A stretch of DNA of 57,999 nucleotides from Owenia fusiformis (lineage: Eukaryota > Annelida > Polychaeta > Sabellida > Oweniidae). Shown in pieces: positions 21,670 through 32,367 of the stretch. The stretch spans positions 30,013,986-30,071,984 of the forward strand of contig CAIIXF020000004.1 of assembly GCA_903813345.2 (NCBI GenBank), read 5' to 3'. Each line of letters starts with the position of its first letter. The stretch's first letter is position 1. Below the pieces are notes generated by a model. It did not search any database, was not told the origin of the DNA, and saw only the letters and a list, made by a program, of their open reading frames with translations. The translations under genes and the position numbers were made by a program.

Positions 21670-21832
21670 GAGCTTCATCGCAGCGTTTGTAAGTAGAAAG
21701 TTTGAAGTCATACTCGCGGAACATCGACTGGGGCAGTACACTGACCAGTCTTCTCTCTTCGGATTGAACTTGCGCTACGGATTGTTTGGAAAACACGAGT
21801 TCTTTGAAATGAATCTTAGTAACAAAGACGGG
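21670..21832 (+). CDS. Possible first exon, start of MNLSNKDG
   Basis: A stretch with higher G and C ends in ATGAATCTTAGTAACAAAGA, then GGG and a consensus donor GTAAGT (21833). Together with the CCAAT boxes upstream it looks like a 5' UTR and first coding exon of eight codons. I could not find the next exon in the following 2 kb, so the gene is not identified. Confidence 0.3.
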
Positions 21833-22026
21833 GTAAGTTTGTGATCGCTGAATTCATACTCATATTTGCTTTTTAGCCGAATTTTCGTTAACTTTTTGTT
21901 ACGTAATTTTGCTGTGTCAGATAAATTTGTAAAAGTGGTCATTTTTTGGGCTCCAGTTTCTCAGCATTATTGAGTCATCTGAGGCTAAATTTATGATTAT
22001 TCTTACATTAACATCGTAGATTACAT

Positions 22027-22398
22027 TCTGTGAAAAAGACGCACACTTTTGATCCATATTTTGGCAGTTTTGAGTGATTTAAGAAGTTTGTGCAATTTCC
22101 GCCATATTTTTCTTGTTCAGAAAAGTTTCAAAGTTTTGCGCTGAGTTTTTTCACTCTTTCTCTTGCCATCCATGCTTTATTTTTGTAAAATCGTGCATTT
22201 TGTGCAATAAAGTAACTTTTGTGAAAAAGCCGCACACTTTTATTGAATAGTTACGGTGTATTTTGAGACTTTAACTTTGAGTATTTCTTGTTATTCAAGA
22301 TCGGCCATCTTGAAATTTCCAGGAATTTTCTCAAATTTTTCTCACAAAATCGCCTAATATCAGCGTGTTCTCTTGCCATCCATGCTTTATTTTTGCAA
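22027..22398. repeat. Diverged direct duplication, period about 190-212 bases
   Basis: GTGAAAAAG-CGCACACTTTT occurs near 22033 and 22222, and CTCTTGCCATCCATGCTTTA occurs near 22160 and 22371. The intervening DNA is only loosely similar. Confidence 0.65.
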
Positions 22399-23449
22399 AT
22401 AACTATTGTGGAGATAAAAATGTAAATGTTTTTGTCGGTTTAGTTGAGTTGATAACTGGCATTTTTTAGCACTCAGAGAAAAAATTGAACACCTTTTTGT
22501 CATTTTTTTCAGAATCTCAAATTTATCTCAGGTACCAAGAATTGCAACATATATTGCAGACTTGTTATTTTCAATACCAAGTTGAAGTGCTATATCAGAC
22601 ACAGTTAAAACATTAGTGGTTTTTTATGATTGAAGTTGATCTCAATTTGCTCATATTCATACTTTCACTTTGTGGACATATCTCTCAGTGAGGGTATTTT
22701 TTCAATTTCAATATCTTGAGTATTGACTTCTTGAACCATTGTGCTTAGGGCCTAAGGGACAATATTTCAATACTCTTGATATATGTCATAAAATCAAGGT
22801 AGAATTTATTTGGTGTAAATATCAATCCAAATGCTTATCTTCGCCAACTTTATCTAGATTCTGACCATTGTATATATGTTTTAGAAATTCCGATTATCTG
22901 AGTCAAGTGCTGTGATTGTGCCTGCTCTATATATTTTTGTAGTGACCTTAGTCGGATAAATAAGTTCCTGTTTTAGAACTTTTTATAGAGAACAACTACT
23001 CAATCTCTAGGTTTTTGGCATTGCTCAGAGTACAGTTATACTGTCTCAAGGCAATGTGTGGAATCTCGAGTTTTTAGTCATTTTTGCATAATAGAAAAAA
23101 GGTTATTGAAATTTGAGCATAGTATTTAAACGCGTTTTTATATCATTGTTGGGATACATTTTTTCCTTACATGATTCAGTAAACTGTGAGATACCGCGTT
23201 CATTGCAATAGTATTTCAGTATACAGAGGACATCAACAAAAGCACTTCTCATTTGTGTACTTTGATAGATGAAGGTTTTGAGAAATATATATTTTTTATA
23301 TTACCATATACATTTTTGTACCAGAGAGCAATAAAATCATTCCTATTTTTATAAAGATGACCCGAAACTGCTTGTTTTATGTGCAATTATTGGTTGAGTA
23401 GAGTTTGTTGTATAACTATTATGTCACTTGAGTGACATATCAGTTAAGT

Positions 23450-23740
23450 GTTGTCATCTATTAATCATAGCAGACCACTGCTTGATCATTTTTCTGAAGT
23501 GAACATTTGATGTCTTAAACCGCCTGCCATTTGTTTATCAGCTTCACAGTAGAACAATGCTTGAACATTTACTTGTGACATCAGTTTAGCCCTGCCATCT
23601 ATGGATAATTTATCTCAAGTGAACTTGTGATATGTTCACCTGCTGCCATTTGTTACCCTAAACATCAGACAACTGAATAATTTATTTGAACACAATTCTT
23701 TAACTTGAAGTTAAGCCCAGATGCTCCCTAATTCTTTTTA
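23450..23740. repeat. Diverged tandem units around CTGCCATTTGTT
   Basis: Two to three units of about 115 bases share CTGCCATTTGTT, ACTTGTGA and TTGAACAT words. A short hairpin ATGTCACT/AGTGACAT lies just upstream (about 23420). Confidence 0.45.
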
Positions 23741-24108
23741 AAGTAGTGATTGTGACCAATCGAGTCCATTTAGTGCATTTAATCAGGTCAGGTCATTACA
23801 CTATGACCAAACTAGCCTGTGATATCCCAAATGGTGATGAATTTAATAACCTTATTTAACACAAGCATCTGGACAGTTATTTACCCCCTTAGCGAGGGAC
23901 GAGTATCATATTGGTAATTTGCAAAAGCTAGTGATTTTGACAATAATTCCTACCTTGGTGATATATTTTCATCCCACGAATCTAAAAGCACAGCCTATTA
24001 TCGGACACACTACCACAAACATATACATTTCAATTGGCAGATGAGCCGAAGTTAAATTAATAAATTCATAAATTGCTGGTCACTCCACCTAGAGGGATAA
24101 GGAGAGAC

Positions 24109-24166
24109 CCATCGACGTTTCAGTATCGATCTGACGTTATTTAAATATTCAGCAAAACGTCGATGG
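24109..24166. repeat. Hairpin CCATCGACGTTT / AAACGTCGATGG
   Basis: Perfect 12-base arms separated by 34 bases. Confidence 0.7.
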
Positions 24167-24396
24167 ATGGTTGAATTTCAACATTGTGGAAATGGGTTCA
24201 AAATATTTGTGAGTTATGGAAACGTTACAAAGACGTCAATATGTTCTCACTAAATCAGTTCTTACAATGTGAAATGACCTCAAAACGTGACGTCGGAAAT
24301 AACGTACATGTATCGTCCAGATCCAACGTTATAAATAAAAAAAAATCCTAACACTGCTGGGAACGTTAAGTACCCGGTCACCCGTAGTATGTATCC

Positions 24397-24423
24397 AACA
24401 GACTGACTAGAAGTCAGTCTGTT
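24397..24423. repeat. Perfect 12-bp hairpin with 3-base loop
   Basis: AACAGACTGACT, AGA, then AGTCAGTCTGTT. It would form a strong cruciform or RNA stem. Confidence 0.85.
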
Positions 24424-24424
24424 A

Positions 24425-25440
24425 TGATGTACTACTTTCCTGTGGAAATTGCAGTGAAATTTTTTGCACAAAATTATCAATTGGAGGAACCATTTCTTCA
24501 ATAAAATAAACATTACAAAATTTCAATTAAATGGTAAGGTACAATTAAATGCAATAAAAAGTAACACAGCATATTATCAAGTAGTCATATAAATCCGACC
24601 ATCGTATGCTTTATTTGTCATTATTTTTTGATAATTTGGATATTTATTTTTTGTTATTTTCTTGCATACTAGGGTCGTACACACTTCCCGGTTGTAAATT
24701 GAGGGAAATGCTTTCCTGGCCTGTTTAGGCAACCAAAATCACACAAATTATGTATTAGAATATGCTCTTCATCGATAATGTATTTAATCCTACCTTACAC
24801 ACGTCAAACGCTTGATAATTGAAGAAGTATAAGAATTTTTCTGGAAACAATTTTTTTCCCCATGTGTAGATGCATTCTGGGTAATGATTGTGTAAAAGTA
24901 AAACTCTAGGTGAAGCGAAAAACGAAATTACAATAAATAACAGCAGCCATATTGAGATCGAGATTTCAACTCGAAAGTTTATCATCGTCTTATGGCAATT
25001 GAATCGCCTTCTCAGACACCAAGGAGGGTGAAGAAAGTTAGAAACCGAAAACAGATATGTTGGTAATAAATAATTACGATTTCGTTTTGGTTGCATGGTT
25101 TCACATTTAGACTGTATTCAGTGACCTTGAGTGACCTTGAGAACCATATTGGAAATTGGTTCAAACATATACGAAATGATTACATTTCTTCAATTATCAA
25201 GTATTTCCTGTGTTTAAGGTAAGAGTTAATACATTCTAGTTGAAGCATTGGATCCATTATCTTATCTGTGTAACTTTTGTTGAGCATAGAGGGCAGAAAA
25301 GCATTTACCGCAATATACTAGGCTTAATATCCTCGACGCAAATGTTGAAAACAAAAATAAAAAACAAATATCCAAATCGTCAAAAAGAAACGTGAAACAA
25401 CAACATTAAGTCGAGTTCACTTGACTAATTGTCAAGTGTA
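24425..25440. other. AT-rich spacer
   Basis: No supported gene. The open frame at 24755-25096 (minus) shows no motif. Confidence 0.35.
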
Positions 25441-25445
25441 AATAA

Positions 25446-25590
25446 AGCTAGTTGAAGTAACAAATGTGCAAATTAATTTTACCCAATCAGCCATTTTGAA
25501 TAGCACTTCCTATGCAAACATATAATTAAAATTACCAAACTTTAACATAGGTGCCTTATAGTCTGAATATGATTCAGACTAAATAGGATA
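25446..25590 (-). repeat. Dispersed 145-bp repeat, copy 1
   Basis: Closely similar, in opposite orientation, to about 51541-51690. Both contain AGTCTGAAT/ATTCAGACT hairpins at one end and GCCATTTTGAATAGCACTTC in the middle. Confidence 0.75.
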
Positions 25591-25599
25591 TAGTCTACG

Positions 25600-26440
25600 G
25601 TCACCCGGTTTTTTACACAAACCCTAAGTATGAGAATTATTCATCCCAATTTCCGATGTAGAGAGATAGAACTTTATTTCTGCTTGACCTCTCACGATGT
25701 GGAGACAACAAGCGAACGCTAGTGCCTGTTCGTTCAGCTATTTGCCCGCAAACATGCGAGGCCTTACAGTAGCCGACAACATATTCGTTTCAATATGAAT
25801 GATGATCATGATGGCATTGATGCGGTTTTGGAAAATGCAAAATCTCACCTCTAATATTAGGCTGGAAAGATCCAATTTTACGCGCATCATCTGTCCAAAA
25901 TCGTATCCATTGTGATATCATCTACACGAACACTTCGTCGATAAAAGCGAGTACCTGTTTTCCCGATTCGGGACGACCTCCTTCCCTCCGATTTATACCC
26001 TGGCGTGAACCAACGGAACTAAAATGCACGAATTTTGCGAACGGACGTTGTATTCAGTTCGTATTTTATTGAATGAGAGCACGTATATCTTGCTTCTCTG
26101 ATAAGTTTTGCCCATATGTCATTGCCTTTCATGAGGGATTTTATGAGGATTGGTTTAAGTAGTATATAGAGAGGGGGCCTATACTAGAAACAGGTCCGTC
26201 AGAAGGGGGGGGGGGGGCAGAACAGATGATCATGTGCTAGGACTGGATCATGCACTCAATGTGGCTCTCGACCCGGGGCTCTCGACTTGTGATTTTATTC
26301 GAAGCTCTCAGAATGCACCAGATGTTGTTTTAATTTGATGCAAGACTAACCTGAAATGCTCGTTCATTATAGCGGGAATTATAGAAGCAATCTACACATC
26401 ATACTGAGGGGAGGCTCAGCTGGAACTCTGAAGTAACATT
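25600..26440. other. Spacer with poly-G tract
   Basis: No supported gene. A run of about 14 G lies near 26204. Confidence 0.35.
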
Positions 26441-26442
26441 TG

Positions 26443-26791
26443 AAATTGCTAGTGTACCTGCACAAGTTATTTTCTGGTACATGTACAAAATTAAGTATGA
26501 AGGCATGTGTCAATTTCCTTGCTTTTTTCAGGAAAGTATCATTACACTGTCTACTTTTAGTAAACCTGGAACAGGTCAATGGTAGCTCCTGTACGTTGTC
26601 TGGATGAAAGAAATTTTGTAAAAATAGAAAGTGTGAAATATCACAAATTTCCTGGAGTTCCATTGATCTCCTACCAGATATTCTAAAAGAAGACATTGTA
26701 ATGATACTTTCCTGAAAAAAGCAAGGAAATTGACACATGCCTTCATACTTTATTTTGTACCAGAAAATAACATGTGCAGGTATAGCAATTT
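26443..26791. mobile_element. MITE with about 105-bp inverted ends
   Basis: AAATTGCTA and TACCTGCACA at the left are matched, inverted, by TGTGCAGGTATAGCAATTTT at the right. The arms stay similar for about 105 bases through GACACATGCCTTCATACTT. The right terminal word also appears at about 8514-8532, so this family has at least one other partial copy in the window. Confidence 0.75.
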
Positions 26792-26799
26792 TTACCAAA

Positions 26800-27360
26800 A
26801 TGTTATTTTCCAGCTGTACCTGGCTTAATAGGCTGACTTCATTTGGTCGGTTTGTTGAAATCTGTCGAGGCCCCCTGTCGAGCTAGGTAATAGGTATGTA
26901 GTAAGCCTATTGTACCCTGCACGCAGAGTCTACCGAAGCTCTCTTTTGAGAAGCAAAGTCGAACGAATGCAAAGGATAGTAGGTCGGTAGGTATAGCATT
27001 GCCAAAAAGTTTAATTCAGAGTTCGTTTCGCATCTAGTTCAGAAAAGAAAGCTGATGATAATGATGATTTTCCCGGATAAATATAAAAGTAAACACAATA
27101 AAGTCGGTGAATATGTATAATTCATGGCTTATCTAAACATATGTCAATAATGCAAGGTGATCGTAATTACTTTAAAATACTTAAATCAAAACAATGGCAA
27201 AAATTCTGAGTGGTAATGCGAACTGAAAGACGTTCGTACTTTTGGCGTATTATGTTTTTGGCGAAGAATTTAAAGTTGTTAACAATTACTCGACGACATT
27301 ATACCATTGGGCGATGCCATTAGTATGACAGTATAATTACATAATTACGTCCGAAATTGA
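26800..27360. other. Spacer without recognised gene
   Basis: No supported feature. Confidence 0.35.
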
Positions 27361-27810
27361 AACAGGGTAGATTTAGAAAAGAAAAATTGGAAAATAGAAA
27401 ATGTACTTTATGTAAATCTGGCAACATTGAGGATGAGGAACATTTTATTTTTCATTGCACATTTTATTAAGAAATAAGGGGAAAATATTTACAAAATCAT
27501 CAAATCTTTGAAGAAAGAGAATCAACTGTAGAACATAAGTTTCAGTATTTATTTGAAAAAATGCCTCGGTAAGCTGCTCATTTTGTTAAATTTTGCTATT
27601 TTAAGAGAAGAAATGCAATTTACAATATTAAATGAATTATACTTACGTCAAAAAGATGTAATATTTATAAACAAATATCTTTACTTTAGTGGTTGATAAG
27701 CCCACGTGGGCTGGGTTGTTATTTTATTACTTTTCTTTTGTATTGTACTGTATTAAATGATGTAAACTTACCACTGTAAATAACAATAAAACTAAACTAA
27801 ACTACATAGT
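27361..27810 (+). mobile_element. 3' end of a non-LTR retrotransposon
   Basis: The plus frame reads RKCTLCKSGNIEDEEHFIFH followed by C, a Cys-x2-Cys...His-x4-Cys knuckle (zf-RVT) found at the C-terminus of many LINE ORF2 proteins. A TAA soon after breaks the frame. The 3' side has a GCCCACGTGGGC palindrome and ends in AATAAAACTAAACTAAACTA, a short simple-repeat tail as in many LINEs. It is 5'-truncated and inactive. Confidence 0.7.
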
Positions 27811-28179
27811 GTAATTCTATCTGATGAGAATTTAATGCCATTTACTTATTAAGTGACTCGAGACGACTGTAAAGTTATCTCAAGTTATTACAGTACGATC
27901 CCCTGATTGACCCGTTTTAACGCTCTGTATTCTTAAAAAACCAAATCTTTCACCCGAGATAATAGAACATAAATCATTCAAAGTGAACATTCTTTGGAAA
28001 TGTCATGAATTTTAGCTTTGAATACATTTGCATCCGATCAAAGGAAAACAATTTGGATTGATGTATCGAATAGTAATAGTTGACAATAATCTACAATATT
28101 TAAAAATAATCAAAATTGTCCAAAGCAGGCTTAACGTGCAGTGTACCGATGAACTTCGTTCTCCAAACCGAGACTAGTA

Positions 28180-29254
28180 TTTTCTTTTCTCTAGTATGAA
28201 TTCTATAATGTGACATTTATGCAGAAAATATTAAACTTAAAGTCATTCTCTCCAGTATAGATTCTATGGTGTCGGTTCAGAGTAGACTTTTAACAACATT
28301 GTATTTGAATTTCATTTCTTCAGTATGAATTTTATTAAGAGAAGACGTTCACACAAATGTTTTAGAAGAAACAAAACACAGGTATTTTTCTCAAGTATGA
28401 ATTATATAATGTATGTTTAGATAGAATTGTGCATACACAGTTTAGAACAAACATCACACTTGAAATTCTTTTCTCAAGTATGAATTCTATTATGTGAGTT
28501 AAGATTAAACCTATCTGCAAATAAATTAGAGCAAACATCACATTTAAAGTTTTTTTCTCCTGTATGAATTTTAAAGTGTTTTGAAAGATTAGACTTGTAC
28601 GTAAATGTTTTAGAACAAATATTGCATCTGAAGTTTTTTTCTCCCGTGTTAATTTTAAAGTGTTTTGTAAGACAATGTTTGTGCATGAATGCTTTAGAAC
28701 AAACACTACATTTGAAATGCTTTTCTCCAGTATGAATTCTATAGTGTGCATTAAGATTAGACTTATCTGCAAATAATTTAGAACAAACATCACATTTGAA
28801 GTTTTTTCTCCAGTATGAATTTTAGAGTGTATTGTAAGGTAAGACTTGTGCATAAATGTTTTAAAACAAACATCACATTTAAAGTTTTTTTTTCTCAAGT
28901 ATGAATTTTAGAGTGTTTTGTAAGATAAGACTTGTGCATAAATGTTTTAGAACAAATATGGCATTTGATGTTTTTTTCTCCCGTGTGAATTTTAAAGTGT
29001 TTTGTAAGATAAGACTTGTGCATAAATGTTTTAAAACAAACATTACATTTGAAGTTCTTTTCTCCAGTATGAATTCTGTAATGTTCCACAAGCTTGGACC
29101 TCCATTTGAACATTTTATAGCATATATCACAAATATGTTCTTCATTATGGCCACTTGGTGGTCTCTGAAAACCAACAATATTTCTACCAGAAGTTTCATT
29201 ATTCATACTTGTCACATCATCAGCAAAATCCATTCCACCAACAGCATGCCCCAT
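28180..29254 (-). pseudogene. C2H2 zinc-finger gene, locus A, disrupted
   Basis: The frame opens with a real ATG at 29254 (MGHAVGGMDFADDVTSMNNE), then gives three fingers of the type KNFKCNVCFKTFMHKSYL with HTGEKN linkers. A TGA replaces the Gly codon of the third linker near 28895. Further fingers continue in other frames to about 28180 (about 11 in total), with another linker TGA near 28474 and several one-base shifts. The fingers are C-x2-C-x12-H-x3-H. No KRAB, BTB or SCAN domain is visible. Paralogous to the locus at 42.8-44.0 kb, with similar pre-finger DNA. Confidence 0.8.
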
Positions 29255-29261
29255 CAGTATT

Positions 29262-29465
29262 ATTAAATCACACCATCAGTACTATCCATCACACTACAAG
29301 CATCATGTATCACACCATCGTCATTATTCATTACACGATCAGTTTAATTCATCACACCATCAGTTTAATTGATCACACCATCGGCATTATTTATCACACC
29401 ACCAGCATTATATATCACATCATCGGCATTATTTATTACATCACCAGTATTATATATCACCCTGT
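29262..29465. repeat. 24-bp minisatellite before zinc-finger locus A
   Basis: About eight diverged units of an ATCACACCATCAGTATTATT type. Similar wording occurs upstream of locus C near 44150-44240. Read on the minus strand, part of it gives eight-residue units similar to the DFADDVTSMNN part of the protein start. Confidence 0.7.
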
Positions 29466-30080
29466 CGTTATTGACCTTGACACATGTATCCCTTTGTAAA
29501 CTAAGCGCTAATTAGTTCACTAGGCATGTGACGTGTATGTCTCCTTACAGCATTTATCGATTTATATAAGTTCCTTAGTAAAGTACATACATTTAATCAA
29601 TGATGGTTAAATTCATAGCAATTTCAAATTGGTCAATTATCCTTTTTGTATCATTTAATATGGAATTCATACTGCGAGATGTCACTTTATAACACCTTTT
29701 GATATCCAAAAGCATCATTTTCTGTTGAAAACTATTTAATTTAAAACAGCTTTTGAAGTCTTATATCATCAAATAAAGACACATGTAGCTAAGTATCTTA
29801 TGAAACACAGACCTTTTCTGGCATAATGTTTCCCGTATTTTCATGGACTCATTCAATTATGTTTTATATCCTTCTTGTCCTTTTGATATAAATGTTAGGT
29901 TCTGGTGTAGCTCTGTAATGGTGCAGTTTCTTTGATTCATTCAAACGGATACAACAGAACTTTGGATCCCACAATTGTGCAATTTATCAACACATATAAC
30001 CAAGAATGATATTATTATTTCAGTAAAACTAGTCATATCATAATGAGCCCGCCAGTTTTAAGTCATTGTTAAGATTTAGA
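29466..30080. other. AT-rich spacer
   Basis: Probably upstream DNA of zinc-finger locus A. No promoter element recognised. Confidence 0.35.
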
Positions 30081-30082
30081 GG

Positions 30083-30195
30083 TTATGTCACTATCGTGGC
30101 ATATATGCCCGAGGTCTCAATGATACATGGCCCGACCTTGGGAGGGACATTGATCTCTGAGAACCGAGAGCATATGTGCCACGATAGTGACATAA
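30083..30195. repeat. Hairpin element with 19-bp perfect arms
   Basis: TTATGTCACTATCGTGGCA at the left is exactly complemented at 30177-30195. Only five bases separate it from the next inverted-repeat element. Confidence 0.85.
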
Positions 30196-30206
30196 ACGAT
30201 TTATAA

Positions 30207-30423
30207 CATACCTATGATGATGTAGACTGGTCAGAGAGTACCGTTTTCTTATAGAATTGACAAACAAATGGTTTGAAAATTGCTCGCGTAGTTTTATCTT
30301 CGATTGATTGGTTATGACGTCAGCGCCTTGACCAATCAGAAAGTTAGCGGGCGCGGGCTTTTCACAACTTATATTGGCCCGCTGTCTTGTGTACACTTTG
30401 CACTATGCATCATCATAGGTATG
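30207..30423. mobile_element. 217-bp MITE flanked by TTATAA
   Basis: CATACCTATGATGATG at the left faces its complement at the right. TTATAA stands at both borders (30201-30206 and 30424-30429). Because TTATAA is itself a palindrome, the duplication could be 6 bp or a shorter TTA, TAA or TA. Confidence 0.75.
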
Positions 30424-30429
30424 TTATAA

Positions 30430-30930
30430 AAGATAATTATTGACCCCTTAATACCAGAGAATGGAAACATCAGTCATTGCATTTCTCCCTAAAATGGCTC
30501 TGACTTTGACAAATTTTATTTAATAAACACAAACTAAATCTTAAAATATAGGTAATTAATCTGGAATGTTACCTATATATATGAACTTAAGCATTGAAAT
30601 ATGGCAAGAAAGCAAAAATGAAAAGTACTGTCTATACAAGGGCCGGATGTTGATAAATGCATTTCCTCTCTGTTGGCTTAAGGTAGTTGTATATACTGGC
30701 CAAATAGTGACTCAATGGTTTAGCGTAGCAGCAATGATTTGCAATTGACGAGTGAACAGCTTTAGGACATATAAATTTGGTGATATCACACTTTTGAAAA
30801 ATGAGTTTTTATGTCACAACCAAAAGTGATGACATACATGTATTGTTATGGTCTCCAACTTTTTTGTGACAGAGGTTGTAGGTTGTGTCCGGCAGTCAGC
30901 GTCTGTGACAAATTCTTACAACTTCAAATT
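30430..30930. other. AT-rich spacer
   Basis: No supported feature. Confidence 0.35.
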
Positions 30931-30933
30931 ACC

Positions 30934-31065
30934 CAGATGCGAGTACGTAGTTACCAATTTCACCACAAGGTGGCTAATTCGGGTCCATTTAACTTGAATA
31001 ATCATCAGTTATAGATTACCAATCTGATAGTTATTCAAATTGAAATGTGTCCAGTAAAACATATG
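30934..31065 (+). repeat. CAGATGCGAG repeat family, copy 1 (partial)
   Basis: Starts CAGATGCGAGTACGTAGTTA and shares further words (GGTGGCTAATTCGG, GTGTCCAGTAAAA) with the complete element at 47922-48347. Confidence 0.7.
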
Positions 31066-31069
31066 ACAT

Positions 31070-31750
31070 AGCATAAGGATAACAAACTGAGTTCTAACTC
31101 AATATGTTGGAAAATACTAGTAGTTTATCTCAGATGTGAATTAGACACAATCAAATAATGCTGCAAGATAGTATGGCAGAGAGAATTGTATCTGGTGTGC
31201 CTGATGACCACAATGATTTGTCAAAGGTGTTATATTAGTCGATATAACAATATCAAGTTCATATGCCTCATAAGTTATTTGGGGAGATAACTTGATTGAA
31301 ATTATTTTGTTTGGCTATAGCGACTTATAGTCTATTACGATCTAATAAGACCTAAGACAACCAAATGCTATAACATGCTTATTCCCATGTAAATGAGTTG
31401 TCTTTCCGAGAAAACTAAGATTTGTGGACATATTTTGTTATCATGCCATCATACCCCGGTATGTCCTCTGTCAGTCAATAAGGTTTGAACTAAAACTCCC
31501 CACGAAAATCAAAAGATCTCACCTGTTGAATACGCCACCTATAGAATATGTCAAAAATGTCACTCTGATTGTGATATTTTGTTTATGTTTATCTATTCGA
31601 CAAAAGGTCTCAATGTTTATTAATTACATTGACTTATATTTTGACATTAATATATTTTCAAATATATGTACTCGAACAAATACTACATTAGAAACAGTTA
31701 CAAATGTGTATCAACTTATCAACTATTACTATTATCCTGTTTACAAATGA
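31070..31750. other. AT-rich spacer
   Basis: No supported feature. The open frame at 31424-31750 has no recognised motif. Confidence 0.35.
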
Positions 31751-31755
31751 TTTAG

Positions 31756-32125
31756 TTTCACACTATAGACAAATATATACAATGTACACGCAATAAAATA
31801 TTGACATTTAACATATCACTTTGTTCAGATCTACAAACATCACAATTGTCATTCCTGTCCCCAGAATGAATCACTTAATATTTCACACTATGGACAAATA
31901 TATACAATGTACACGCAATAAAATATTGACATTTAACATATCACTTTGTTCAGATCTACAAACATCACAATTGTCATTCCTGTCCCCAGAATGAATCACT
32001 TAATGTTTCACACTATGGACAAATATATACAATGTACACGCAATAAAATATTGACATTTAACATATCACTTTGTTCAGATCCACAAACATCACAATTGTC
32101 ATTTCTGTCCCCAGAATGAATCGCA
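31756..32125. repeat. 125-bp tandem repeat, three copies, in zinc-finger remains
   Basis: Copies begin near 31756, 31881 and 32006 and are nearly identical. Each includes ACATCACAATTGTCATTCCT, a decayed Cys-x2-Cys finger segment, so the unit grew from the end of a zinc-finger array. Confidence 0.85.
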
Positions 32126-32129
32126 TAAT

Positions 32130-32363
32130 TGTTCTCACTTTGATACTTTCTAAAAAATGTCCTACTGCAGACATTACATTTGAAAATTTTCTCCATTATG
32201 TATCTTATAATGGTTTGTGAGGTGAGATTTTTGGTTGAATGTTTTTAAACAGACACAAAATTTGAAATTCCTCTCTCCCAGTATGTATCTTAGCATGTGT
32301 TACTAGGTGTGTCTTAAGAGAAATATCACATTTGAATTTCTTCCTCCAGTATGTCTCTTGGAA
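32130..32363 (-). pseudogene. Zinc-finger array remnant, distal to the TGT...ACA insertion
   Basis: Minus-strand finger pieces such as EKIFKCNVCSRTFFRKY, followed by frames with damaged Cys and His. The sequence breaks at 32363-32367 at the TGT...ACA element and resumes on its other side at 34763, in the middle of the same finger. Confidence 0.7.
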
Positions 32364-32367
32364 TATT

